From positions 110,345 to 151,634 of the forward strand of contig NW_019775564.1 of NCBI RefSeq assembly GCF_001039355.2: a stretch of DNA of 41,290 bases, in the 5' to 3' direction. The DNA comes from Lingula anatina. Lineage: Eukaryota > Brachiopoda > Lingulata > Lingulida > Lingulidae. Positions 11,961 through 22,759 of this stretch are shown one piece after another (the first letter of the stretch is position 1; each line of letters starts with the position of its first letter). The notes below the pieces were generated by a model. It was not told the origin of the DNA. It made no database searches and worked only from the letters and a program-made list of their open reading frames with translations. The position numbers and the translations under genes are program-made.

Positions 11961-14900
11961 TCTGTCTGGCACGGACGATACAAGTTTGGATTTAAATACA
12001 ACCCAAGAGTCACAAGATGAACAACCCAGTCAAAATGGAGACCAACCCAAAGAAAGGAAAAGGTAATACACCTGCTGTAGTTATATTTAAGACAGTTAAA
12101 GCTGACTTGATAACAATAAAAAGCAACTGGATTTTTGAAAAACCACGTGGGGCCGGTCGACATTTAGTGTTGATCTTTTGTTTCATTCTGTTAGGGTTTC
12201 CCATTCTGAAATCGTGTGAGGGGAAAGTCTTGTTTCTCTTTTAAGTGCAGGTGAACTTTGGTTGGTGTCTGAACTGATTTAAGTAGTTTCATTTGCTCGA
12301 AATAACTACTTTTATGACTATTTTCGATTTTTGCTTTGTGTAGTTACACAGAAGGCGTTGACACAAAAAACTGATATCGAAACTACTGTTATCATTTGAT
12401 TTAGTGGACCACTATATAAATGTTAACTGTGGTTATTCCATTTACTGGACCACTATGTGTATATATAAAAGTAAACTTAAGCTGGTCAAAGATTAAAAAT
12501 TTTGTGAAAAAGTTGAAGCCAAGATTTCACCTCAAATATTAAAAAAAAAACTTTCTATTGGGTTTCCCATTTGGAAATTGTGTGAAAAGAAATTCTTGTT
12601 CCTTCTTCTGGCATCAAGTAGAATACAGTAAAGCTGATGATTGTAGGAGTATGTTGGAAACAAGTGGGAGCTGCTAATCTGATTGCATTCAGCACAAGTC
12701 CCAGTGGAGTTTGAACTACCTAGTATGATACTTTCATCGTGAACCAGACTTCGACTATACTCTCTAGTAAGCATAAGAATAAACTGAATTCCTTCAGTGA
12801 TTAAGGCTGGTCATATGAGCTTATTCCTTAAGATACTATTTAAATTGCTTAAATTACAGATCAAGATCTCCTGTAGACCGTGATAAGAAAAGAGAAAGAT
12901 CAAGCTCAGGTACACGTGAGCCAAAGTCGCGGCGAAGGAGTAGAGCTGGTGCAGGTGGAAAGGAAGACAAGAGAGTTCTTATCACAAACATTCCATTTGA
13001 ACTGACTTGGCAGAAGTTGAAAGATCTTATTCGGGAGAAGTGTAAGTTCTGTCTTTGTTGCTCAAAAATTCAGCACAAGCAACTATTCCACAAAAGCAAT
13101 TTATTTCTGAAGATCTATAGGTTTGAGTTACTGTGAAAAGTCTTAGATATCTGATTTTCATTAAAATTATGCTATTATTTAAGTCAATCACTTAACTAAT
13201 GCATATGTCAAGAAGTGCACATCAGATTAATTTTTTTCTTTCATTTTTATTATTATTATTATTTTTTTTTTTTTTTTGAAAATTTGTAGTGGGAGATAGT
13301 GCTGTGAAAAGAGTAGAGATTTTCTCAGATGAAAATGGGAAGTCCAAGGGAGCTGGGTAAGTAATACTCCTGTCATTTTCACCATTGTAATCTTAAACTT
13401 TTTTTACAATTTCATGTGTACAAATTATTGTGTACATAAATCATCAATTTTTAACTTTTGAATAATTAAATTTCATAGATTATTTATTTTAGATAATTTT
13501 AACCATTATGTTAGGCTGGCAGATATGCGTGACTATGACATGGCCACGAAAGCTATTGAGGTATTGAACAAGCATGTTGTTAGTGGGAGGAAAATCATTG
13601 TCCGAGAGGTCAGTAACTTCTCACTTACACAAAAAGTTAACAGATAAAGACAATTTAATCAGGCAATATATGGAGTGTTACAAGGACTTTTTTGTTTGTT
13701 CAGTATTATTTCTAGGTGCAAAAGATATGTACTGTAATTTTTATCAATAAGCCAGTTCTTGTAATTTGGATGATGTTATTTTCTGTCTTAAATTGAAAAA
13801 TGATGTTGTTTTAGCTTACTGAGAAAGACATCCGTCGCTACATGCCCTCTCAGATGGGAGTTGGGAACATGGGCGGTGGAGGAATGGGAGGAGGAGGAGG
13901 AGGAGGAATACTGGGAGGAGGAATGGGAATGGGTGGGGGTATGGGAGGAGACATGATGGGAGCGGGAAATGCTGTTAACCCCCAGTTGTTGCAGTCCCTT
14001 GGGATCGAAGGTCCTGTTACCAACTCAGTATTTGTTGCCAATGTAAGTATGTGAAAATAGAGTCAAGCAGATTGTATCTGTATGTTTTTATTTTTTAAAA
14101 GTTGTAAAATTCTTTTACATTGGGTGCAAAAGTATTCATTAAAAATAGTGATGTGATAATGAAAATTTGTTGAATCACATGTAAAACTGTTGGAATAATA
14201 TGTCAACTTTTGTATCAGTTTTTTAATTATAGGAAAAAGATTAATTACATTTGAGTGTGCAATCAGGAAAAGTCTTAATACTATAATGAAAAACTACTAA
14301 AAAAAGAATACAATTTACATGGAAATTTGTTGAAATAATAATAAAATAAAAATTTTTGTTTTGTAGCTTGACTTCAGGGTGACATGGAAGAAACTAAAAG
14401 AGATATTTCAGATGGCTGGCAATGTGGTCAGGGCAGAGATCAAGGAGGATAAGGACGGGAAAAGCCGCGGCATGGGAACAGTGCAGTTTGAACTACCTTT
14501 TGAAGCAGTGCAGGCTATTTGTATCCTTTTCAATGTAGACTATGAAAAAATAAGTTATTTACATTGCAACAATGTGGAAGAGGGCTGTTCTTAATTTTGA
14601 TAGAATTACAGTTCACATTTGAAATGGAAGTAATAATGCCTCAGCCTTATCAGGAAGCCATCTTCTGATGAGCTGTCACTGAAGTCCAACTCCAGCATGA
14701 GATTTAATGATAACTCCATATTAATTTAAATTGATGATCTGGAATAATCCTACATTCACATCACTTACATTTTGCTACTTAGTGAGTTTTTTATTCCCAA
14801 AAATTTTTGACTTTTCATGTAAGCCAATGTTGTGATTCCTTAACTTTCACTTAGCTATGTTTAATGGTCAAACTCTTTATGACCGAGCTATGACAGTTAG

Positions 14901-17466
14901 AATGGATAAATTGAATGATTCCATTCCTCCACAACAGCCAAGGCTGCCAAGTAAGTATACCTGGATGCTCAGGATGCCCCTATATACCAGGTTACTTTTA
15001 TAAGAGATTGTTTGCTGTTAGCACTGTACTACTTAAGAAGATAGAGGACTGTTGATTCACAATTTAGTAAAAATTAAGGATTGGACAGAAATAATGATAC
15101 TTTCCAGTCTTGTTATGTCTTGAGGTATGTCAGTAAGAGAAGTATTTTGTTTTACCAGGTGGTTTGAAGGGCATTGGTATGGGTCTAGGCATGGGAGGAG
15201 CTCCAATACATGGACAAGGGGGACAGATGGGAAGTAAGTAAAGATTATCTCAATTATTATATTTTACTATATTTTATTTTAAGAGTTTTGATATGTTTTT
15301 TTTTTCTTTTTAATTTTCTTGGCCAGTTATTTCTAGTGAAATCAAAACAAAGTGATTATGTCCTTAGCGTGTGTCCCATCAGACCTTTCTGAGCTTTTGT
15401 TTTAAACTTTTCTTGTCTCCCAATTTTCTTTTTGCTTTTAGTTCAATTTTTCTACACTGATGTGGAGAATAGGCCTCGAACTGCAGCTTTTGTGTGATTG
15501 AGCAATGCAGAATTAACTCGTAATTTTTCATATGATTACAACTATTTGGTGTAAATATTTTTGAAACTTTTTTTCAGACATGGGTATGGGAGGAATGGGA
15601 TCTGGAATGGGAAGTGGAATGGGCAACATGGGTAAGTGATCAATTTAAGACAGTTTTAGTTCTACTTGTTCTTTGTTTACTGTTGAAAACTGAATTTTTT
15701 GTGTTTCCCCCTTGAACCCAGCTTGAAATTTATATTTATATCAGCCACACAGCTGTTTCACAAAAAAATTTACAATAATTGTTATTACTTTCTTTTGATC
15801 CAGGTGGCATGGGCAATATGGGCATGGGAGGCGGCATGGGCAACATGGGTGGAGGAAACATGGGCATGGGCTCTGGGATGGGCAATATGGGAGGAATGGG
15901 GGGTGGTATGAGTAACATGGGAGGAGGAGGAGGCATGGGCAACATGGGAGGTGGCATGGGGAGCGGCATGGGCATGTCTGGAGGTATGGGGGGTATGGGG
16001 ATGAGCAACATGGGCATGGGCAGTGGGATGGGGGGTAACATGAACAACATGGGGATGGGAGGTGATATAGGTGGAATGGGCAACATGGGCAGTGGCATGG
16101 GTGGTCTGTCAGACATGATTGGAATGGGTGGTGGGTCCAGTGGGTTAGGAGACAGCATGGGCTCTGTGATGTCAGGCATGGGTGGATCCGGCAGTTACAT
16201 GGGCAGCAGTGGGCTTGGGGACAGTGGACGTTATGGCAGCAGAGATGGTGGGCGGCGTGACCGAAGCCGTGACAGAGACCGTGGGGACAGAAGAGGCGAC
16301 AGAGGCCGGGATTATGGCCGAGATCGAGATGGGAGAGGAGATGGAGGGAGCAGGGTGAGAGCTGGACAGGAAGGATGCTCAGTTATTGTCAGAAATGTGA
16401 GTATTCTGACTTACATAAATTAATTAACCAATCTCTTTTTAGTTCAGATCTTGAATTTGTAATTACTGGTGCACAAACAAATTTCTCAAAGTTAATGAGT
16501 GTAATTTTAATGAGTTTAAATTATAAATGGTTGATGTATCTTAAGGATTGGTTTAATTGCTTGTTTGTTTCTTTTTTATAAGCTGCCTTTTAGCGTTGAC
16601 TGGCAACAGTTGAAAGAACGATTCAGAGATGTTGGTAAGTATTGGTAGTTTAACATATATGTAAATTAATTTAAAGGGATAATAACTTCATATGGGGTCT
16701 ATATTTCACAATAAAAACATTGTGAATAAATCATAGAAATATAATATATTCTGTTTTACGACAAAAACAGGAGTTATAGCTATTATTCTGATATCTGAAC
16801 TAGCCTTCAGACCACGTGACCTCCATTGATGGCTATACTCTGTTATAATCTCTTAAGAGATTTTAACAAAAAACCAAACTTTTTAGAAAAAAAAAAACCA
16901 GGGACTTACTTTGAATGTAAAAATGGATTCATTAACCATTGGTAAGCATGGGAAAATTATTGTTTACTCCAGGAAAATTCATTTTTTGGCCAAAACAAAG
17001 AGTTATTATCCCTTTAAATGAAATTTGAAAAGTAAACTATGATTTAAGCAGTTCATTTTTTTTTTTGTCCCATATTGATAGCCAGTATTGCATGCGTTAC
17101 AAAGGTGTCATGATAATTAGCTAGAAAGTGGAAAATATTATAGATTATGATAACTTATTTCTTCATGTGTTATAGGTGATGTCAAGTTTGCAGAGATCAA
17201 GATGGACAACGGCAAGTCCAAGGGCTGGGGTACAGTCCGCTTCAACTCGCCCACAGACGCTTCGAGGGCAGTCAGTATCCTTACAGTAAACATAGATCTC
17301 TCACATTTGATGCTGTTATTATTTAGACTTTTAGTTCCGTCACAGGGTTTGTTTTATTGAAGAATAACATAACAGTGTGATAGAAGTTTTCCTTGATAAT
17401 TGCCCAGATTTGATGGATGGAGCCCTTGTTGAAGGACGTGAAATCTCGGTCCAAGTCTATGTTTAA
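11953..17466 (+). CDS. HNRNPM: hnRNP M / MYEF2-type RNA-binding protein, complete, 13 coding exons, 620 aa
   Basis: Exons are 11953-12062, 12860-13041, 13290-13356, 13515-13608, 13815-14042, 14367-14520, 14855-14950, 15159-15233, 15578-15631, 15804-16396, 16583-16634, 17176-17274 and 17408-17466 (stop TAA). They sum to 1863 nt with phase kept throughout. The order is a basic Arg/Ser N-terminus, RRM1 at about 76-152 (VLITNIPFELTW, SKGAGLADM), a Gly/Met linker, RRM2 at about 222-298 (SVFVANLDFRVTWKKLKEIF, GKSRGMGTVQF), then a long Gly/Met/Asn region of repeated GMGNMG units. An RDRSRDRDRGDRRGDRGRDY stretch follows, then RRM3 at about 545-618 (GKSKGWGTVRF). This architecture and the WKKLKEIFQMAG motif match hnRNP M and MYEF2, nuclear proteins that bind GU-rich pre-mRNA and regulate alternative splicing. 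The vertebrate M-repeats (ERMG) are replaced here by simpler GM repeats. Introns 6 and 12 look U12-type. The start is the first ATG, in a strong context, and joins the RRM1 exon in frame. Confidence 0.95.
13241..13277 (+). repeat. (TTA)n plus T-run in intron 2 of the hnRNP M gene
   Basis: TTATTATTATTATT is followed by a run of about 17 T just upstream of exon 3. It may act as the polypyrimidine tract for the acceptor at 13287-13289. Confidence 0.85.
14521..14854 (+). other. U12-type (minor spliceosome) intron, intron 6 of the hnRNP M gene
   Basis: The donor reads GTATCCTTTT, matching the U12 consensus (A/G)TATCCTT rather than GTAAGT. TTCCTTAAC at 14836-14844 is the exact U12 branch-site consensus and lies about 11 nt from the acceptor AG at 14853-14854, with no polypyrimidine tract. 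The intron splits a Ser codon in phase 1 inside RRM2 (QAI|S MFNG). All other introns of this gene except intron 12 have ordinary donors. Confidence 0.9.
15804..16240 (+). repeat. Gly/Met-coding minisatellite-like region
   Basis: Most of exon 10 is an imperfect repeat of units such as GGCATGGGCAACATGGG, coding GMGNMG. It is exonic and in frame, so it belongs to the protein. It also opens a long Pro/Ile/Met frame on the other strand, which is only a shadow. Confidence 0.8.
16671..17017. mobile_element. TTAA-flanked MITE-like element in intron 11 of the hnRNP M gene
   Basis: AGGGATAATAACT at 16675-16687 and its exact inverse AGTTATTATCCCT at 17001-17013 form 13-bp terminal inverted repeats. Each end abuts TTAA (16671-16674 and 17014-17017). 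TTAA target duplication is typical of piggyBac-type elements. The 320-bp interior has no transposase frame, so it would be non-autonomous. Confidence 0.65.
17275..17407 (+). other. U12-type intron, intron 12 of the hnRNP M gene
   Basis: The donor GTATCCTTAC fits the U12 consensus. TTCCTTGAT at 17389-17397 fits the branch consensus TTCCTTRAY and lies about 10 nt from the acceptor CAG. The 133-nt intron splits an Asn codon in phase 1 inside RRM3 (RAV|N LMDG), which aligns with the position of intron 6 in RRM2. Confidence 0.9.
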
Positions 17467-17859
17467 GATGGTAGTGTATATAAAAGAGACTGAACTGATA
17501 ATTGGCTTTGCTTTGTCGGATCCCGACTTCACTTGATCCACTGGTTGTTGTTAGAATAGTTTTATTTTGTTCAGGTCCCTCTTGGTCCAGTGGTTTTGAG
17601 GAAGCCATCTTTGGAGACTATTTGGTTTTATTTTAAAGACAGAACCTAGAGTGGTCTAGATGTCAAATATCCAGTCGTCATGTTGAACTTAGAAGTTATG
17701 AAAGGACAGACATTTGAAATATACACCAGATCTTTTGGAAGCTGGTTCCTCTGTATCGGAGGAATTAGATAGTGTATTCAAGATGCTGTAATTTCCTGGC
17801 ACAAACTGGTGATTTTAATTATTTTACGTTGTACAGAAATGTGTGTCACATATATAGAG

Positions 17860-17865
17860 AATAAA
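17860..17865 (+). terminator. Candidate proximal poly(A) signal of the hnRNP M gene
   Basis: AATAAA lies 394 nt after the stop codon and is followed by T-rich and GT-rich sequence. This would give a 3' UTR of ordinary length. Confidence 0.6.
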
Positions 17866-20737
17866 GCTTTACATTATATATAAGTTCTTATCAAGTTGTT
17901 GGCAGTTGTAGTGAGTAGTGCCTTGTATTGGACCAGTTTGCAAAGTCCATTTTCATGTTTCTGATCTTTCACCATCTTGTTTTGGGTTGTGTGTGTTTGA
18001 CAAAGCTTTGCGTAAATTGGATTGGCTTCATTTTTAAAGCCCAATCCAAGATAATGACTTTTCTCTTCCTGAAATGTTTAGCGCCATTCAGTTTGAGTGG
18101 GGGCTAGAACTACAGTTGTTTGATGAAATGGCAACCTTGGTCATTTGTATGTTTTGGAAGGTAACAGGAGTTTTTTTTTTTTTTTCTATTGCATTGACAA
18201 GTCTGTCATCAAGGATGGGTTGAAAAAAGTTCCATTACTGCCCCACTTGCTGCACCAATGTATGCCCACATGAAAAGTGGTTGTTATCACTGAAGAGTTA
18301 ACTTGAAATCTTAACTTGGACAATATAAAATGATCATCAAAATGAAGAAGCTTGACCAGTTGTACAAGCAAGAAAATGTCGATAGCAGCAACATTGGTTA
18401 TTTCCAAAGGTCTGTCGACTTATTTTGATGTTATTTGACACCCTTTGGTTTTGCTGAGAATTCTCTGCTAACAGTGGGGTGGTGAAAGAAGACTGCAGTT
18501 TCAGTCTCCAAGGTTTATAAACTCTTTGGTGTTTGAAGTAAACCAGAACTGGATACGTGAATGAAAATGTTCCAAAGTGTTCCGAGTTGTGATAGTTTTT
18601 ATATTACCAGTGTTTTGCTACACTTTAAAAAAGACAGTTCCTGTACCTCTGTCATAGTTTTCAGTATTTTCAGTGTAACAGTTCTTTTTTTTTCATTATT
18701 TAGATGTCTTTGACTATTGAAATGATTTTGTATCCTAATTAATATGCTTTCTTGCTGTTACATCTTTGTGCATTGTTTTGACCTTGAGTGTTCATAATGT
18801 TTTTACTGTTTGTTAGCACAGTTTAAATAACAATTAAGTTTCATTTTAATATGGACACTCACTTCAGTGAATACATGGCAGCTCAACTGCTTTTTGCTAA
18901 AGGAATAAGCCCATTACTTTGTCTTTGATTATTTTCTTATCAGGCTTATGTTTGTAATTTTGACAGTTAAAAGACCAAAGTAGGTGCTTGTAGGAGACCA
19001 GATTGTTCTTACTGTTGATAATTTACTTTATATATCAGAGAAGATGGATTGCTTTTTGACAAGAGAGTGGTATACTGTTTTTGTAATCTAAGGAAGTTCC
19101 GTAATTTCACTTGTACTATTAATTTTCAGATGTGAATGGCACGAAGTGCTGAAATTTGCTCAATGGTTGTAGCATAGCGCACATGGAGCAGTTTTTATGA
19201 TTTATGTTGAAACATTGTTGGGGATAAGCTCTGTTAACATTTGTATACAGTTTTCACACAAGTTGTCAGGAATTATCTTCACCCGGAAATTTATTTTTAT
19301 CACTGAATTTGTAATCTGACTGATTGAGTGTATTATGTTTAATTATGTGACTTTTTATCAGAGTATGTTGCAAGTACAAGGTGGAAGAAATTGTGCCTTT
19401 GAAAATGGGGCCCCCAGCAGTGTTAATTGAATGAAAAGATTTTCATCAGTAGATCGGAAAGCTGTCACCTGGTTCAAGAACATTGTATGTCTTGCTGTGT
19501 GCTGGTCCAGATTCCTTTTAGGCTCCTCATGGCATAGATACAGGTCTTCCATATTAATCAGCATATGCTGAGTGGTGAGGTGCATGCTACCATTGGCGGT
19601 TTAAATATTTTAAGACCATTCCTGTCCTGTATTAGACAACAGTGTGTCCAGTTTCAAGGAGGGTCAGTGGATGGAGAGTCCAGTGTGGTCATGTCCAGCT
19701 CTGGTTTGTATGTCCACTACCTTGGTCATCTTTCTCTGTGTTAAAGTGTTGTAAATCGCCTCCTAGTTGCAGTTCATGGTAAGGAAGTGGGTAAATATGG
19801 CAAGTTTGGTTTTTTTATTTACACATATTGCTAGGCTGAAATATATTGTTGGCAAGCTTTTCTCAATGTTTATCCAGATTTGGGCTATTGACATGTTTCT
19901 GTTACAATATTTTGATTTTGAGGTTTCATGGAAAAACCCATTCCTGCAGTTACAGTTCATTGTGGTTTCTTGAATTTGTCTGGATGTGTAACGTTTCAAA
20001 ATGTCCGATTGTATTTGGCCTCCTGTACAATTTATAAAAAAATTAATTAATATTAGATGCAAAGTATTTTTAAAAAGAAACTTCAAATAATCAAGAAGGT
20101 GGCATAGATTGAAGTGGCTGAAAATGTATTTTTTCTATTTTGCCAGGAAAGCAAGTAAGGATGATAACAGCGGATAAACCATTGGTTTAAAATTCACATA
20201 CTCTGCAGTGCCGAAATTGGTAAGTTTAAAAAAAAAATTCTGTAAATATTTCAGATGAGCAATCAAGGTTCCTGCAAAAAGACTACTTAAAAGCCGTCTG
20301 CTACTGCAGTAGGAGTTTGTTTCTGAATGAGTTGCTGCATGGTAGCTGTTGCTTATCATGTAGAAGTTGTACTTTATGTACTTCAGTTTATTGCAGGGCA
20401 TCCAGTTTTGGTAAAACATGAACATTAGGTAGGGACTTTGTGATTGCATGAGGCAGTTTAAACATTGGCAGATCTCTCAAACTTCACATCATTCTGCTCA
20501 AATATTAACTTAAAGGGTGAACTTTGCTATGAAATATAATTATTTATTTAAGTTTTATGTTTAAACAAATTTTTATTTTCAGCAGTTTCCAGACCAAGAA
20601 AGGGAGATGAAATAACTTGGCTGTTGTACAAAGAGATGTGAAAGGTTACAGAATTAGATTCTCTTCCTGGATTAAACAGATGTTTGCAGCATAAGATCCT
20701 GACATTGTGCGTCTTACATTCATACAAATCACATGTG

Positions 20738-20743
20738 AATAAA
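20738..20743 (+). terminator. Candidate distal poly(A) signal, plus strand
   Basis: AATAAA lies 3.3 kb after the hnRNP M stop codon. It would imply a long alternative 3' UTR. Only the hexamer and strand composition support it. Confidence 0.3.
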
Positions 20744-20905
20744 TGTTAATAAGCCTTGTAAGTCATATATAAGTTGTATACAATAATCTTCAGCATGTTA
20801 AAAGTGGCATCCACTCTTGCTTCTACCCAATATATCGTAGGCATCTTGCCCACTTGTTTCTGCTACATGAAGTATTAAATTTGTCTTCACTGTTTCAATT
20901 AAGTA

Positions 20906-20908
<3 letters not shown>

Positions 20909-20972
<64 letters not shown>

Positions 20973-20979
20973 TTTTTTT
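20909..20979. repeat. Long poly-T tract (55 T, AAA, 13 T)
   Basis: The tract is bounded by the same 8 bp, AAGTAGTA, at 20901-20908 and 20981-20988. It could be the bare tail of a minus-oriented retroposed sequence with its target duplication, or a simple expanded T-run. The Lys-rich frame across it is not a gene. Confidence 0.8.
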
Positions 20980-21076
20980 GAAGTAGTACTTTGTTAGTCA
21001 CATGCATTTTTACTACTGGAACTATTGAGTTGGTGGCATTATTTGGAGTCTCACTTTATGTTGTATTTTCTTTCAG

Positions 21077-21156
21077 CGGAGTACTGGTATGAGGATGTGC
21101 TAGAAGATGAGGTCCCCCAGCTCCCGTTTATTTCACCATGCCCAGGAACGGATTGA
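21077..21156 (+). CDS. Possible alternative terminal exon on the plus strand (uncertain)
   Basis: A strong acceptor (TTTTCTTTCAG) precedes 21077. After two bases the frame reads EYWYEDVLEDEVPQL through to TGA at 21154-21156 (25 codons), with AATAAA following at 21376. The frame would fit any phase-1 donor of the hnRNP M gene. A 25-codon open frame is expected by chance, so only the acceptor and the nearby poly(A) signal argue for it. Confidence 0.2.
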
Positions 21157-21949
21157 AACAAAACGCTTAAATGGGAAATAGGGATGAAAAAAAAAAAATC
21201 AAATTTTATCTCCAAAGTTGATATCTGACTAAGCTGTATGTGACTGGTGTACCTAACATCACTGTCTTCTATTTCCTATACTACAGATTCTGTAAGTTAT
21301 AACAATGGTTTAGATAAGATACAAAATTGTGGCAGTATAGCAGGCACCATTGCTGGATACCAAGATTAGAAGAGAAATAAACCCCAGATCTCAATGGGAC
21401 CAACAAATGACAATTGTCATTATTATTGCATTGTTTTGTACATTACAATTTTGTTATGAACAAACACATTTATGATAAAGTTAGAAGTTAAAAAGCATAA
21501 TATCAATTCCATACCATGTATCCGAAATCATATGTACAATTTAAATAAATTTATAAAATTTTATTAGGTGTATTATACTGCTCACTCTGTATCACTCACA
21601 AATATGATCAAATCAAACATGGGCACCAAAAATATCTTTCACTGGTCAGAAATCGGTCTTGACACAAGAATCTGATATAATATGCTTAGCACATGTGCGA
21701 TTAACAAAAATGTATTGCTTCTTAAAAGTAATTTGTTTCTCAAAAAGACTGCACATGTTAAGCCATGATTTACCAGCCCTTTCTCAGGGGATCTAATTCA
21801 CATCAATAGGAGCTCCAAAAAGCTGTCTTCACACCAAGGAATGAAAAACCTATCTCACTGTGTCATAAAGTTGTGTACTTGTACATCTTCACAAAAACAA
21901 TTCCTCAAAAACAATTTTTTTAAAGGTCAGCAAAGAAAACAAATCACCT

Positions 21950-22212
21950 GGGCCCAGTTTTATAAAGGACGTTTAGCACTAACCAGTGGATAAGCCTAAC
22001 CAGTGGATAAGTTCCCCTAACACCCATTAACTAAAAGATGGTTAAATTGTGTTTCATATACAGTCTTGTAACGGAAAACAGTCAATTAGTTAACTGGCCA
22101 GTGTTTGACTGGATTAAATAATTATTTAAAGGTCAGTTTACTAACAGACTATTAAGGTCTGGTTAGAGTTAAACACTGGTTAGTGCTAAACGTCTTTTAT
22201 AAAACTGGGCCC
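21950..22212. mobile_element. MITE with 39-bp terminal inverted repeats
   Basis: The left arm 21950-21988 begins GGGCCCAGTTTTATAAAGGA and ends CCAGTG. The right arm 22174-22212 is its reverse complement with one mismatch. The 263-bp element has no coding capacity and contains a tandem AACCAGTGGATAAG at its left side. No clear target duplication was found, because ACC continues the inverted symmetry outward with one mismatch. Confidence 0.8.
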
Positions 22213-22303
22213 TGGTGCATGGGCACAAAAAACGGCACCATCTCAAATTCTTAAGTATAAAAGGGGTTGGTTACCTTAAAAATTTAATGTATAAATATGG
22301 CCC

Positions 22304-22467
22304 CATTCAGAATAGTGGACCAACTAGTCCAAAGGTCAAATATGGCGACCCACTTCAAAGCTCTCTGTCTAATCTGCTAATAAACACTGAATAGATATCC
22401 CATGGGGAAGTATTGAAGTGGGTCGGCCGTACTTGACCCTCGGACTAATTAGTCACCTATGCTGAAT
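22304..22467. mobile_element. Imperfect foldback element
   Basis: Arms of about 55 bp (22304-22358 and 22413-22467) are imperfect reverse complements. Shared blocks include ATTCAG, TAGTCC, GGTCAA and CGACCCACTTCAA. It lies 90 bp from the preceding MITE and may be a second, older MITE. Confidence 0.65.
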
Positions 22468-22524
22468 AGCACCTGTAATTTTAGATGATCTTTCAATTAT
22501 TTAAACAGCAATATGTCTTAATAA

Positions 22525-22759
22525 TTAGTCAGAGTCTTGGAAACTCCCCACGTCAGAACCACCATCATCTTCATCTGATGAAGGTGAGCTGAAGTGTTCA
22601 ATTGTCTTTAATGCGCTAGCCAACAAATCCACATGAGAGTCACTTGGCGACTGTATCTTTTCTGGCTCCTCTGCTTTGTCCTTTTTTGTACGTCTTAGCT
22701 TGACTCCTACCTTTATCAGATTCATCAATTCATCATGGGGGGTACTGGAGTGTGACGCT
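22525..22759 (-). CDS. Orphan terminal exon encoding a WH2 motif and acidic tail (partial gene)
   Basis: The acceptor TTTACAATTCTAG precedes 22759. After two bases the frame encodes about 77 residues to TAA at 22525-22527. The first part, DELMNLIKVGVKLRRTKK, fits the actin-binding WH2 pattern (hydrophobic helix, then LKKT-like LRRT). About 20 residues later comes an amphipathic stretch (DLLASALKTIEHF) and an acidic Ser/Asp/Glu tail (SSPSSDEDDGGSD). This order (WH2, connector, acidic) is that of Arp2/3 activators; spacing and the GVKL motif recall JMY/WHAMM. The final Trp of such tails is missing (GSFQDSD). No upstream exon was found nearby. It could be the last exon of a gene overlapping SMURF on the same strand, a gene fragment, or an alternative 3' exon (phase fits SMURF donors at 27023 and 34957). 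Confidence 0.5.

Larger units (their letters stand above)
17467..21076 (+). other. 3' region of the hnRNP M gene, no further coding exon recognised
   Basis: The first 400 nt are very probably 3' UTR, ending near AATAAA at 17860. The stretch to about 20.75 kb stays T-rich on the plus strand like the introns upstream, so longer transcripts ending at the second AATAAA (20738) are possible. Open frames here (for example minus 19763-20086) are short, AT-driven and without motifs. Confidence 0.5.

Noticed and set aside
15736-16179. 147-codon minus-strand Pro/Met/Ile frame
   Set aside because: Antisense shadow of the Gly/Met-coding exon 10 of the hnRNP M gene.
20798-21007. Lys-rich minus-strand frame
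   Set aside because: Produced by the poly-T tract.
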